A stretch of DNA of 64,000 bases from Paenibacillus sp. GSMTC-2017 (GTDB taxonomy: Bacteria > Bacillota > Bacilli > Paenibacillales > Paenibacillaceae): assembly GCF_016019935.1 (NCBI RefSeq), contig NZ_JAECMT010000009.1, forward strand, positions 21,992-85,991, written 5' to 3'. Shown piece after piece: positions 1 through 8,377 of this stretch (position 1 is the first letter of the stretch; the number at the start of each line of letters is the position of its first letter). The position numbers and the translations under genes were made by a program. The notes under the pieces were generated by a model. It was given only the letters and a program-made list of their open reading frames with translations, was not told the origin of the DNA and did not search any database.

Positions 1-6
1 TGTGAA

Positions 7-13
7 CCTCCTT
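7..13 (-). promoter_or_regulatory. Shine-Dalgarno of a gene starting left of the window (probably rpsH)
   Basis: On the minus strand this reads AAGGAGG, a full Shine-Dalgarno, just after the rpsN stop. Its start codon lies outside the window. In the spc cluster of Bacillales rpsH follows rpsN, so rpsH is the expected gene; its identity is inferred only. Confidence 0.6.
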
Positions 14-29
14 CCCGAACTAGGCTTGA

Positions 30-215
30 TTACCAGCTTGCTTTTTTAACGCCAGGAATCTGACCTGCGTGTGCTAACTCGCGGAAACAAATCCGGCAAA
101 CTTTAAACTTTTGCAAAACAGAGTGCGGACGGCCGCAACGCTCACAGCGCGTGTACGCACGCACCTTAAATTTCGGTGTGCGTTGTTGCTTCACTATCAT
201 CGAAGTTTTTGCCAC
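30..215 (-). CDS. rpsN: 30S ribosomal protein S14, zinc-binding type Z
   Basis: This is a 61-residue S14 of the head domain of the small subunit. Two CxxC pairs (CERC near residue 24 and CRIC near residue 40) form the zinc ribbon that marks the short type Z form, as opposed to the longer zinc-free paralogue induced under zinc starvation. The start is GTG at 215, placed ten bases after GGAGG. It lies between rplE and the expected rpsH in the usual spc order and is surely cotranscribed with them. Confidence 0.95.
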   Translation of the reverse strand: MAKTSMIVKQQRTPKFKVRAYTRCERCGRPHSVLQKFKVCRICFRELAHAGQIPGVKKASW

Positions 216-241
216 TGGGTATTACACCTCCTACAAGTGGA

Positions 242-784
242 TTACTTCGCAAACGGCATGCCCATTTGGGTAAGCAATTCACGAGATTCTTCGTCCGTTT
301 TTGCCGTCGTGACGATGACGATGTCCATACCGCGAACTTTATCAACTTTATCATACTCGATCTCTGGGAAGATCAATTGCTCTTTCAATCCGAGCGTATA
401 GTTTCCGCGACCGTCGAATGCTTTAGTTGATACACCGCGGAAGTCACGTACACGTGGAAGCGAGATGTTGAACAATTTATCAAGGAAGTGATACATACGC
501 TCACCGCGTAGTGTAACCTTTACCCCGATTGGCATGTCTTCACGAAGCTTAAATCCAGCGATGGACTTCTTAGCGCGAGTAACAACTGGCTTTTGACCAG
601 AGATAATACGAAGCTCTTCAACAGCTACATCAAGAATTTTGGAGTTGGAAACTGCTTCGCCAACACCCATGTTGATAACAACTTTCTCAATTTTCGGAAC
701 TTGCATTACCGAAGTATAGGTGAACTTCTGCATGAGAGCAGGAGTGATTTCATTAAGAAACCGACCTTTCAATCTTGCTGTCAT
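242..784 (-). CDS. rplE: 50S ribosomal protein L5
   Basis: L5 is a 180-residue protein of the central protuberance that binds 5S rRNA together with L18. The sequence is full length and collinear with Bacillus L5, with the conserved VINMGVGEA segment near residue 38 and RDFRGV near residue 112. An ATG start is preceded by AAAGGAGG. It sits between rplX and rpsN in the spc part of the ribosomal cluster with short spacers, consistent with a single polycistronic message. Confidence 0.97.
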   Translation of the reverse strand: MTARLKGRFLNEITPALMQKFTYTSVMQVPKIEKVVINMGVGEAVSNSKILDVAVEELRIISGQKPVVTRAKKSIAGFKLREDMPIGVKVTLRGERMYHFLDKLFNISLPRVRDFRGVSTKAFDGRGNYTLGLKEQLIFPEIEYDKVDKVRGMDIVIVTTAKTDEESRELLTQMGMPFAK

Positions 785-815
785 TGATCATGGACCTCCT
801 TTCCTACCATAACGA

Positions 816-1169
816 TTAGTCAATCACTTCTCCGGAACGTTTTGCGATCCGAACTTTTTTGCCGTTTTCCAACGTTTTGTACCCAATGCGAGTTACTTTT
901 CCGCTCTTCGGATCAGCATGCATTACATTTGATACATGAATTGGAGCTTCCTGCTCGATAATTCCGCCTTGCGGGTTCGTTTGGGAAGGACGCGTATGCT
1001 TCTTCACCATGTTTACGCCCTCTACAAGAACGCGATTTTCACGCGGGTATGCTGCGATGATGCGGCCCTTCTTACCTTTGTCTTTACCGGTAATTACGAT
1101 AACCGTATCGTCCTTTTTAACATGTAGCTTGTTGTTATGGGATTCCAATACTTTTTTAAGCCTTGGCAT
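816..1169 (-). CDS. rplX: 50S ribosomal protein L24
   Basis: L24 is an assembly-initiator protein that binds near the 5' end of 23S rRNA. The 117-residue product carries the KOW motif (VIVITGKDKGKKGRI, residues about 23-37). It is somewhat longer than the roughly 103 residues of Bacillus L24 because of an N-terminal addition of about 13 residues before the KOW fold. The start ATG at 1169 has AGGAGGTG upstream, which supports the longer form. Its neighbours are rplN upstream and rplE downstream. Confidence 0.95.
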   Translation of the reverse strand: MPRLKKVLESHNNKLHVKKDDTVIVITGKDKGKKGRIIAAYPRENRVLVEGVNMVKKHTRPSQTNPQGGIIEQEAPIHVSNVMHADPKSGKVTRIGYKTLENGKKVRIAKRSGEVID

Positions 1170-1220
1170 TTGTTACACCTCCTGCTCGCTTAAGCTTTCA
1201 GGTTTTATCTGTTCAAGCAA

Positions 1221-1589
1221 TTAGATTACTTCTGGCGCTAGCGATACGATTTTCATGAAATCTCTATCACGTAGTTCACGAGCAACTGGTCCAAAGATAC
1301 GTGTGCCACGCGGGCTCTTATCTTCTTTAACAATTACTGCTGCATTCTCATCAAATGCGATGTAAGAACCGTCTTTACGACGAACCGAACGTTTAGTACG
1401 AACGATTACCGCTTTAACAACGTCACCCTTTTTGACAACGCCGCCTGGTGTTGCTTGTTTGACTGAGCAAACGATTAGATCGCCGATATGACCTACGCGG
1501 CGTCCTGTGCCACCTAGTACACGGATACACATAAGTTCCTTAGCACCAGAGTTGTCAGCAGTTTTCAATCGCGAAAATGGTTGAATCAT
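1221..1589 (-). CDS. rplN: 50S ribosomal protein L14
   Basis: L14 is a 122-residue five-stranded barrel at the subunit interface, where it contacts L19 and 16S rRNA. The sequence begins MIQPFSRLKTADNSGAKE and is the standard length. ATG follows AAAGGAGG. It lies in the canonical position between rpsQ and rplX. Confidence 0.97.
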   Translation of the reverse strand: MIQPFSRLKTADNSGAKELMCIRVLGGTGRRVGHIGDLIVCSVKQATPGGVVKKGDVVKAVIVRTKRSVRRKDGSYIAFDENAAVIVKEDKSPRGTRIFGPVARELRDRDFMKIVSLAPEVI

Positions 1590-1637
1590 TTCAACGTCCT
1601 CCTTTCGGAAAAAATGCTAGGGTATAGATAACGCTCT

Positions 1638-1901
1638 TTAAAGAACAACAGCAACTTCAACAATCTCGATCAGTCTGAAACGCTTGTCTTTCGACAATGG
1701 ACGAGTCTCCATAACTTTCACGATGTCGCCAATTTTCGCTTCGTTGTTTTCATCGTGCGCTTTGTATTTCTTCGTATATTTAATGCGTTTATGGTACAAA
1801 TCATGTTTTTTGTAGGTTTCTACAGCCACCACGATTGTTTTGTCCATTTTGTCGCTTACGACTTTGCCGATTTGAACTTTGCGGGCATTGCGTTCGCTCA
1901 T
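1638..1901 (-). CDS. rpsQ: 30S ribosomal protein S17
   Basis: S17 is a primary 16S rRNA binder with an OB fold. An in-frame ATG exists at 1922, but the segment between it and the ATG at 1901 contains the ribosome binding site (AGGAGAGGAGG). The start at MSERNARK is therefore chosen, giving 87 residues, the normal family length. It sits between rpmC and rplN. Confidence 0.95.
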   Translation of the reverse strand: MSERNARKVQIGKVVSDKMDKTIVVAVETYKKHDLYHKRIKYTKKYKAHDENNEAKIGDIVKVMETRPLSKDKRFRLIEIVEVAVVL

Positions 1902-1955
1902 GTTCTTCCTCCTCTCCTTCATCCGTGATCATACTTTTTCAAGTAAGGAATTTAA

Positions 1956-2156
1956 TTAGCTGCTGATACCGAGTTCTCTTTCACGCAAAACGGTTTTAGC
2001 GCGAGCTATTTCCTTACGTACGTCACGAATCCGAGTCGGGTTGTCTAATTGACCAGTAGCCAATTGGAAACGAAGGTTGAACAGCTCTTCTTTGAAACCA
2101 GCGATCTGTTGTTCAATCTCAGCAGAGGTTTGGTTACGAAATTCACTAGCCTTCAT
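1956..2156 (-). CDS. rpmC: 50S ribosomal protein L29
   Basis: L29 is a small two-helix protein near the peptide exit tunnel. The start is set at the ATG at 2156 (MKASEFRNQ), giving 66 residues, the usual length; a longer frame to 2168 would add MVKQ with no separate ribosome binding site. The start codon lies inside the last codons of rplP (11-base overlap), indicating translational coupling. Confidence 0.93.
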   Translation of the reverse strand: MKASEFRNQTSAEIEQQIAGFKEELFNLRFQLATGQLDNPTRIRDVRKEIARAKTVLRERELGISS

Positions 2157-2580
2157 TTGCTTCACCACCCACTTCTTCGCGTTTCACGAACTTCGTTTTA
2201 ATAGGCAGTTTGTGTGCTGCAAGACGCATAGCTTCACGAGCTACATCCTCAGGTACACCAGCAAGTTCAAACATGATCTTACCTGGTTTTACAACTGCTA
2301 CCCATTTCTCAACGTTACCTTTACCGCTACCCATACGAACCTCTAGAGGCTTTTGAGTAATTGGCTTATCTGGGAAGATCTTGATCCAGACTTTACCGCC
2401 ACGCTTAATGTAACGAGTCATTGCAATACGAGCCGCTTCGATTTGACGGTTCGTAATCCATGAAGGCTCAAGCGCTTGTAGGCCGTATTCGCCGAAAACT
2501 ACTTCAGTGCCGCCTTTAGCGCGACCTTTCATATTACCGCGTTGTTGCTTACGGTGTTTAACACGTTTAGGTACCAACAT
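2146..2580 (-). CDS. rplP: 50S ribosomal protein L16
   Basis: L16 (144 residues) contacts the elbow of A-site tRNA and helps build the peptidyl transferase centre. The first residues MLVPKRVKHRKQQRG are the conserved N terminus, so the ATG at 2580 is taken rather than an upstream in-frame codon at 2646, which would run inside rpsC. It begins two bases after the rpsC stop and overlaps rpmC, so the three genes are tightly coupled. Confidence 0.96.
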   Translation of the reverse strand: MLVPKRVKHRKQQRGNMKGRAKGGTEVVFGEYGLQALEPSWITNRQIEAARIAMTRYIKRGGKVWIKIFPDKPITQKPLEVRMGSGKGNVEKWVAVVKPGKIMFELAGVPEDVAREAMRLAAHKLPIKTKFVKREEVGGEANEG

Positions 2581-2582
2581 GA

Positions 2583-3248
2583 TTAGTTGCCTCCTTCCTG
2601 GGGAGCTTTCTTCTTCGTCGGAAGGACTTCGCCACGGTAAATCCATACTTTTACGCCAATGCGGCCGTAAGTTGTATGAGCTTCAGCAGTGCCGTAGTCA
2701 ATATCAGCGCGAAGTGTATGAAGTGGAACTGTTCCCTCGCTGTAGCCTTCCGAACGTGCGATTTCCGCGCCACCGAGACGACCGCTAACAGCAGTTTTAA
2801 TCCCTTTAGCACCAGCGCGCATCGAGCGTTGAATCGCTTGTTTCAATGCACGGCGGAAAGATACACGACGCTCAAGTTGTTGTGCGATGCTTTCAGCTAC
2901 TAAGATAGCGTCAAGATCGGCTTGTTTAATTTCAGAGATATTGATATGAACTTTTTTGCCATTGGAAATTTTGCCGATAGCTGTACGCAAGTTTTCTACT
3001 TCAGAACCGCCTTTACCAATAACCATACCTGGTTTTGCGGTTTGAATCGTAACGTTAACGCGGTTAGCCGCGCGCTCGATTTCGATATGGGAAACTGCTG
3101 CATCTTTCAGCTTAGTCTTCAAAAATTCACGAATTTTAACGTCTTCGATTAGAAGAGTACCAAAGTCTTTGTTGCCAGCGTACCATTTGGATTCCCAATC
3201 ACGGATGACACCGACACGAAGACCGACTGGATTTACCTTTTGACCCAC
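2583..3248 (-). CDS. rpsC: 30S ribosomal protein S3
   Basis: S3 forms part of the mRNA entry tunnel and its helicase ring. The 221-residue protein has an N-terminal MGQKVNPVGLRVG motif, a KH domain (MVIGKGGSEVENL, around residues 75-87) and the C-terminal S3 domain. The start is GTG at 3248 after AAGGAGGGAT. It lies between rplV and rplP in the S10 operon order. Confidence 0.96.
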   Translation of the reverse strand: MGQKVNPVGLRVGVIRDWESKWYAGNKDFGTLLIEDVKIREFLKTKLKDAAVSHIEIERAANRVNVTIQTAKPGMVIGKGGSEVENLRTAIGKISNGKKVHINISEIKQADLDAILVAESIAQQLERRVSFRRALKQAIQRSMRAGAKGIKTAVSGRLGGAEIARSEGYSEGTVPLHTLRADIDYGTAEAHTTYGRIGVKVWIYRGEVLPTKKKAPQEGGN

Positions 3249-3261
3249 ACGTTATCCCTCC

Positions 3262-3597
3262 TTATTTCTCAGATACCACCAAGGTGATGTGGCTGGTTCT
3301 TTTATTAATCCGGCTTGCACGTCCCATTGCACGTGGACGGAAACGTTTCATTGTTGGTCCTTGGTTCGCAAATACTTGCGAAACAACCAATTTAGTTACG
3401 TCAAGCTGGTAGTTGTGCTCAGCATTTGCAATTGCAGAGTTGAGCAGCTTCTCCAAGATAGGGGAAGCAGACTTAGGCGTATGACGCAAAATTGCAATCG
3501 CTTCGCCAACTTTCTTGCCGCGAATCAAATCCGCAACTAGCTGGGCTTTACGAGGAGCGATACGTACAAATCTTACGTGCGCTTTAGCTTCTGACAT
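3262..3597 (-). CDS. rplV: 50S ribosomal protein L22
   Basis: L22 lines the exit tunnel; its beta hairpin forms the constriction where macrolides bind. The 111-residue product has the conserved RIAPRKAQLVADLIRGK segment near the N terminus. The hairpin region (FRPRAMGRASRINKRTSH, near residue 85) shows no insertion or deletion. ATG is preceded by GAGAGGAGG. Confidence 0.96.
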   Translation of the reverse strand: MSEAKAHVRFVRIAPRKAQLVADLIRGKKVGEAIAILRHTPKSASPILEKLLNSAIANAEHNYQLDVTKLVVSQVFANQGPTMKRFRPRAMGRASRINKRTSHITLVVSEK

Positions 3598-3640
3598 GTG
3601 GGAACCTCCTCTCGTTCATTGAAAAATGTTAAAGGGCAAA

Positions 3641-3922
3641 TTAACGTCTGCCCGTTTTCTTGTCATCGTTAGCATGGCCTTTGTACGTACGAGTCGGCGC
3701 GAACTCTCCGAGCTTGTGTCCAACCATATCCTCAGTCACATATACAGGTACATGTTTACGTCCATCATAGACAGCAAACGTGTGACCAATGAATTGTGGG
3801 AAAATAGTCGAGCGACGGGACCAAGTCTTAATAACTACTTTTTTCTCGGATTCGTTAAGAACCTCGACTTTTTTAAGCAGGTATCCATCAATAAACGGAC
3901 CTTTTTTCAAACTGCGACCCAT
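3641..3922 (-). CDS. rpsS: 30S ribosomal protein S19
   Basis: S19 (93 residues) sits in the head of the small subunit beside S13. The start MGRSLKKGPFID at 3922 is chosen because GGGAGG lies seven bases upstream; an in-frame ATG at 3940 would place that binding site inside the gene. It ends in a basic tail (KKTGRR). It lies between rplB and rplV. Confidence 0.95.
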   Translation of the reverse strand: MGRSLKKGPFIDGYLLKKVEVLNESEKKVVIKTWSRRSTIFPQFIGHTFAVYDGRKHVPVYVTEDMVGHKLGEFAPTRTYKGHANDDKKTGRR

Positions 3923-3989
3923 GTGTGTTCCTCCCTTCACGTAAGCGCTGGCGCGATGCCTCCATCACGCGGACTGTATCAAGCAATTA

Positions 3990-4820
3990 TTACTTCGTAC
4001 GACGACGAATAATGTATTGGCTCGATGCTTTCTTTTTCTTGCGTGTTTTGTAGCCGAGAGTCGGTTTGCCCCAAGGAGACAATGGCGACTTACGTCCGAT
4101 TGGAGCGCGACCTTCACCACCACCGTGTGGGTGATCGTTAGGGTTCATTACTACACCACGAACTGTAGGACGCTTGCCAAGCCAACGGTTACGGCCGGCT
4201 TTACCGATCTTAATTAGTTCATGATCTTCGTTACCAACAGAACCGATTGTTGCACGGCAAGTGCTAAGAATACGACGAACCTCACCAGAGCTCAAGCGGA
4301 TTGATACGTAATCTTCTTCTTTACCCAACAATTGAGCTTCTGTTCCAGCTGCGCGTACCAATTGGCCGCCTTTACCTGGTTTCAACTCGATGTTGTGGAT
4401 AACTGTACCGACAGGGATATTCGCAAGCGGCAACGCGTTACCGATTTTGATATCAGAGCCAACACCAGAAGTGATTTTATCGCCTACTTTAAGGCCTTTA
4501 GGAGCGATGATGTAAGCTTTCGCACCGTCAACGTAATGGATCAAAGCGATGTTAGATGTACGGTTTGGATCGTATTCGATCGTCGCAACGTTACCAACAA
4601 TGCCGTCTTTATTACGTTTGAAGTCAATAATACGGTATTTACGTTTGTGTCCACCACCGTGGTGACGAACCGTGATTTTACCTTGGTTGTTGCGGCCTGC
4701 TCTTTTGAAAAGAGGTGCTAGCAACGATTTCTCCGGTGTGCTTGTCGTAATTTCTTCGAATGTCGATACGGACATGTTACGACGCGCAGGAGATGTCGGT
4801 TTGTACTTTTTGATTGGCAC
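3990..4820 (-). CDS. rplB: 50S ribosomal protein L2
   Basis: L2 (276 residues) is needed for subunit association and peptidyl transferase function. The conserved C-terminal segment with MNPNDHPHGGGEGR, including the histidine once proposed to be functionally essential, is intact near residue 225. The start is GTG at 4820 behind AAAAGGAGGG. It follows rplW and precedes rpsS, as in all S10 operons. Confidence 0.97.
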   Translation of the reverse strand: MPIKKYKPTSPARRNMSVSTFEEITTSTPEKSLLAPLFKRAGRNNQGKITVRHHGGGHKRKYRIIDFKRNKDGIVGNVATIEYDPNRTSNIALIHYVDGAKAYIIAPKGLKVGDKITSGVGSDIKIGNALPLANIPVGTVIHNIELKPGKGGQLVRAAGTEAQLLGKEEDYVSIRLSSGEVRRILSTCRATIGSVGNEDHELIKIGKAGRNRWLGKRPTVRGVVMNPNDHPHGGGEGRAPIGRKSPLSPWGKPTLGYKTRKKKKASSQYIIRRRTK

Positions 4821-4837
4821 TTGTATTCCCTCCTTTT

Positions 4838-5131
4838 CTAAACAGACGTTTCAAAGAACTCAAGTTCTTTGCTGTCACCGCTCAATTGAACGATCGCTTT
4901 TTTCCAGTCAGGTCTGTAGCCGCTATGTTTACCATAACGTTTCGGTTTACCCGCTACACGCATTGTGTTAACGCCGGTTACTTTTACGTTAAAGATTGCT
5001 TCGATAGCTTGTTTTATTTCGGTTTTGTTCGCGCGAAGATCTACTTCAAACACATAACGTTTGACAGCCATGTAATCGCTCGTACGTTCCGTAATAACCG
5101 GGCGCTTGATAATATCGCGTGGATTTTTCAT
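4838..5131 (-). CDS. rplW: 50S ribosomal protein L23
   Basis: L23 (97 residues) lies at the tunnel exit and docks trigger factor and SRP. The start ATG at 5131 overlaps the rplD stop (TAATG), so translation is coupled. The sequence opens MKNPRDIIKRPVITERT, typical of the family, and is full length. Confidence 0.96.
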   Translation of the reverse strand: MKNPRDIIKRPVITERTSDYMAVKRYVFEVDLRANKTEIKQAIEAIFNVKVTGVNTMRVAGKPKRYGKHSGYRPDWKKAIVQLSGDSKELEFFETSV

Positions 5132-5754
5132 TACGCAAGCACCTCCTGTACTTTCTCTACTGCTTCTTTAGTAATGATAAGCTTGTCATAGACAAGAACA
5201 TCACGAACATTAATGCCGTCAGCTGCTACGAATTTCACACCAGGAATGTTACGTGCAGACAATGCAACGTTATCCTCATAGTTTGCTGTAACTACTAGTG
5301 CTTTACGGTCAGCTTTAAGGTTTGTCAAAATGTTTGCGAATTCTTTCGTCTTAGGAGCCGCGAATGTCAATTGATCAAGAACGATAATTTCGTTAGCGAT
5401 CACTTTTGAAGACAATGCAGACTTGATTGCAAGACGACGAACTTTCTTAGGCAATTTGAAGCCGTATGAGCGTGGAGTTGGACCAAATACTGTTCCACCG
5501 CCAACCCATTGCGGGGAGCGAATGCTACCTTGACGAGCGCGTCCAGTACCTTTTTGTTTCCAAGGTTTACGACCACCGCCGCGTACTTCGGAGCGACCTT
5601 TTGTCTTATGCGTTCCTTGGCGCTCTGCAGCTTGCTGCAAAACAACCATGCTGTGCATAACATGAGTGTTAGGCTCGATGCCGAAGATGCTTTCAGCTAG
5701 TTCAAGCTCTCCAACTTGAGCACCGCTCACGTTAAATACTGTTACTTTAGGCAT
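5131..5754 (-). CDS. rplD: 50S ribosomal protein L4
   Basis: L4 (207 residues) has a globular domain and a long tunnel-reaching loop, seen here as KPWKQKGTGRARQGSIRSPQ (about residues 63-82). Known L4 proteins can repress their own S10 operon through the leader RNA; a structured leader does exist upstream of rpsJ in this window. L4 control of this particular operon is inferred. ATG follows AAAGGAGG. Confidence 0.96.
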   Translation of the reverse strand: MPKVTVFNVSGAQVGELELAESIFGIEPNTHVMHSMVVLQQAAERQGTHKTKGRSEVRGGGRKPWKQKGTGRARQGSIRSPQWVGGGTVFGPTPRSYGFKLPKKVRRLAIKSALSSKVIANEIIVLDQLTFAAPKTKEFANILTNLKADRKALVVTANYEDNVALSARNIPGVKFVAADGINVRDVLVYDKLIITKEAVEKVQEVLA

Positions 5755-5782
5755 TTCGTGTTCCTCCTTTCCTTAAGAGCGA

Positions 5783-6433
5783 TTAGTTCTTAACTGTTTG
5801 TTTTACTTTAACGAATCCGTTTTTCGGTCCTGGTACAGAACCTTTAACTAGAATTACGTTGCGATCTGTGTCGATGCGGATAACTTCAAGCTTTTGAATA
5901 GTAACTGTTTCACTACCCATATGTCCTGGAAGGCGTTTGCCTTTCGGTACACGGTTTGCTTGAATGGAACCCATCGAACCCGGTCCGCGGTGATAGCGGG
6001 AACCGTGAGACATTGGTCCAGTACTTTGTCCCCAACGTTTAATTACGCCGGCAAAGCCTTTACCTTTGGAAATACCTGTTACGTCAACGAATTCGCCTGC
6101 TGTGAACAAGTCTGCTTTAACTTGTTGACCAACTTCGTAGTCAGCAAGGTTAATGCCACGAATCTCACGAACGTAGCGCTTAGGAGTCGTACCAGCTTTG
6201 CTAGCGTGACCAGCTTCCGTTTTATTAAACCTTTTTTGCTTTGTTTCTTTGTCTGTAATTCTAGGTTTTTGGTCTGCGAAACCGAATTGTACAGCTTCAT
6301 AGCCGTCAGTTTCTACATCCTTCTTCTGAAGTACTACGCAAGGGCCAGCTTCGATTACAGTTACTGGAATTACGTTTCCTTCAGGAGTAAACACTTGAGT
6401 CATTCCAAGTTTTTTCCCTAAGATACCTTTCAT
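5783..6433 (-). CDS. rplC: 50S ribosomal protein L3
   Basis: L3 (216 residues) is an early assembly protein whose loop approaches the peptidyl transferase centre. The tip GPMSHGSRYHRGPGSMG is present around residues 138-154. Translation begins MKGILGKKLGMTQVF at ATG 6433. It lies between rpsJ and rplD. Confidence 0.97.
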   Translation of the reverse strand: MKGILGKKLGMTQVFTPEGNVIPVTVIEAGPCVVLQKKDVETDGYEAVQFGFADQKPRITDKETKQKRFNKTEAGHASKAGTTPKRYVREIRGINLADYEVGQQVKADLFTAGEFVDVTGISKGKGFAGVIKRWGQSTGPMSHGSRYHRGPGSMGSIQANRVPKGKRLPGHMGSETVTIQKLEVIRIDTDRNVILVKGSVPGPKNGFVKVKQTVKN

Positions 6434-6474
6434 GTTGACACCTCATTCCCTCTCTATGATCGTATATACGTTTA

Positions 6475-6783
6475 TTACAGTTTGATCTCGATATCTACAC
6501 CAGACGGTAAATCAAGGCGCATAAGCGCATCAACCGTTTGTGGCGTCGGGTTTACAATATCGATCAAACGCTTATGAGTGCGCATTTCGAATTGTTCCCT
6601 GGAATCCTTGTACTTGTGTACCGCACGAAGAACAGTGATAATTTGCTTTTCCGTTGGCAACGGAATCGGCCCGGATACACTTGCACCGGAACGTTTTGCA
6701 GTTTCCACGATTTTCTCTGCGGACTGATCAAGAATTCTGTGATCGTATGCTTTCAAGCGGATACGAATCTTTTGCTTTGCCAT
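6475..6783 (-). CDS. rpsJ: 30S ribosomal protein S10
   Basis: S10 (102 residues) is a head protein that also serves as NusE in transcription antitermination complexes. It begins MAKQKIRIRLKAYDHRILD after GAAGGAGGGA. It is the first gene of the S10 operon here. A structured leader and a strong sigma-A promoter lie just upstream (6920-6948), so the cluster can be transcribed independently of the str operon, from which it is separated by an ABC transporter. Confidence 0.97.
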   Translation of the reverse strand: MAKQKIRIRLKAYDHRILDQSAEKIVETAKRSGASVSGPIPLPTEKQIITVLRAVHKYKDSREQFEMRTHKRLIDIVNPTPQTVDALMRLDLPSGVDIEIKL

Positions 6784-6829
6784 ATAAGTCCCTCCTTCTA
6801 TCGCCCAATTTTTTAATCGGACATACTCC

Positions 6830-6890
6830 GTGAGAATAACCCTTCACGAGCCCCATGGCAAAGGGGCCGGGTGTGTCGGCAACCTCTCAC
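6830..6890 (-). promoter_or_regulatory. Structured 5' leader of the S10 operon
   Basis: The leader folds with an outer 6-bp stem (GTGAGA at the 5' end pairing with TCTCAC) enclosing an inner GCCCC/GGGGC hairpin with an 8-base loop (6850-6867). It lies between the rpsJ promoter and the rpsJ ribosome binding site. S10 operons in several bacteria are autoregulated by L4 through the leader; whether this RNA binds L4 is inference. There is no clear T-tract after the stem, so translational or processing control is as likely as attenuation. Confidence 0.55.
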
Positions 6891-6919
6891 ATCAACGCAA
6901 CGTCAGACCAACATTCAAT

Positions 6920-6948
6920 ATTATATCGAATTAGGCGGGCGATTGCAA
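6920..6948 (-). promoter_or_regulatory. Sigma-A promoter of the S10 operon
   Basis: On the minus strand there is a -35 TTGCAA (6943-6948), a 17-base spacer and a perfect -10 TATAAT (6920-6925). The start of transcription would fall near 6913, giving a leader of about 130 bases before rpsJ. Confidence 0.75.
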
Positions 6949-7504
6949 CTATAATTTTAACTTCTATTCATAAATGTTTTAGTTGGGAAATATATCATTG
7001 AATTTGGTCATCGATGTGAGTGGTGTACATTCTTTCGTATCTCTATGCATACTAAGAACCGGCAGTACTAAATCGATCTATCGGTAGAAGTCCACGAATT
7101 ATGTGTATTAATAAAATTGAAGCCAGACTTTATTGGAGACTTAAGTTTCATCTAAGTACATTACTGCGTTTATTTATCTACTTTAAAAGGTTCTATCTGC
7201 AATTAAGCGTATATCTACACTTAATTACAGATTTTTTCGAAGGTGACCCAAAACTAGGCGCATTTCTACACTTAAAGCAAGAATCATCTTTAATCATCAT
7301 CTAGACAAGTTCATTACAAGCATAAAGCAACAATTACTCTGTTTCGCCCCTGAATTAGCCCTGTTCCCTGTTCTACATTTAAAACCATTTAGGACTTGAG
7401 TACATTGACAGCAACCATTCCAGATCGAAATTAGCTCAGCATTATCAACTGTAACTGACGCTTTTTCATCGGTTATTCATCAACTTTCAATGTGTTTCTT
7501 CTAT
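6949..7504. other. AT-rich intergenic region without genes, containing short repeated words
   Basis: There is no ORF with a ribosome binding site on either strand. Three copies of a word of the form GCG-N4-5-TCTAC-(A)CTTAA recur with their GCG at 7166, 7207 and 7258, separated by 41 and 51 bases. Related words occur in the spacer near 62.9 kb. Nothing else is recognisable. Confidence 0.5.
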
Positions 7505-7514
7505 TATAAAGAAA

Positions 7515-7535
7515 AGCAACGACATCGTCGCTGCT
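7515..7535 (-). terminator. Intrinsic terminator of the ABC transporter operon
   Basis: The minus-strand reading is a 9-bp stem (AGCAGCGAC / GTCGTTGCT, one G-U pair) with a 3-base loop followed by TTTTCTTT. It lies about 50 bases beyond the stop of the ATPase gene. Confidence 0.8.
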
Positions 7536-7582
7536 TCCTCAATTATTATAACTGCTACACATACTTAATCGATAGTATAAAT

Positions 7583-8377
7583 TTATCCCAATACGACACG
7601 ATCATCTGCCATCTTCTTACCGCTGATCTGCTCGAACTCCCCGAGCAACTGCTCTACAGTCAGATCCTTTTTACGTTTCTCATCAACTTGGAGAATGATT
7701 TTACCTTTATCCATCATAATAAGTCGATTGCCGAGTCGAATGGCTTGCTCCATATTATGTGTAACCATTAATGTTGTTAGGTTGAGATCACGCACTATGT
7801 TTTCCGTAAGTGTGGTGACTAGTTCCGCACGAGCAGGATCTAATGCTGCTGTATGCTCGTCCAACAATAAAATTTGCGGGGAAGTGAACGTTGCCATAAG
7901 AAGACTTAGTGCTTGGCGTTCGCCACCTGACAACATTCCTACTTTTGCTTTCATTCGATTTTCAAGGCCGATACCAAGACGACTAAGTTCTTCTCGGAAT
8001 ATTTTTCGTGTATGTCCCGTAACACCAAAGCTTAGAACTCTCGACTTACCGCGCTTATACGCGATTGCTAAGTTTTCTTCGATTGTCATTCTTGGCGCTG
8101 TACCTGCCATTGGATCTTGGAATACGCGACCTATCCATTTACTTCTTTTGAATTCAGAAATTTGACTTACATCATTATTATCAATATATACTTTTCCCGC
8201 ATCAGGTTTCATTACTCCTGAGATAATATTCATAAGCGTCGACTTACCAGCACCATTACTTCCGATTACTGTTACAAAATCACCCGGGTTAAGCTGAAGG
8301 TTCGCATTCATAAGAGCAATCTTTTCATCAACCGTCCCAGGATTAAAGAGCTTTGATACTCCATCTATCCTTAACAT
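7583..8377 (-). CDS. ABC transporter ATP-binding protein (aromatic amino acid type uptake, TrpZ-like)
   Basis: This 264-residue ATPase shows Walker A GSNGAGKST (about residue 39), the signature LSGGERQALS (about 148), Walker B ILLLDEH (about 168) and a switch histidine in VTHNMEQA. It is preceded by a membrane permease and a lipoprotein of the ABC_sub_bind family, a combination found in uptake systems for tryptophan, tyrosine or similar compounds. Substrate cannot be read from the sequence. The start ATG at 8377 overlaps the permease stop (TAATG), so the two are coupled. Confidence 0.85.
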   Translation of the reverse strand: MLRIDGVSKLFNPGTVDEKIALMNANLQLNPGDFVTVIGSNGAGKSTLMNIISGVMKPDAGKVYIDNNDVSQISEFKRSKWIGRVFQDPMAGTAPRMTIEENLAIAYKRGKSRVLSFGVTGHTRKIFREELSRLGIGLENRMKAKVGMLSGGERQALSLLMATFTSPQILLLDEHTAALDPARAELVTTLTENIVRDLNLTTLMVTHNMEQAIRLGNRLIMMDKGKIILQVDEKRKKDLTVEQLLGEFEQISGKKMADDRVVLG

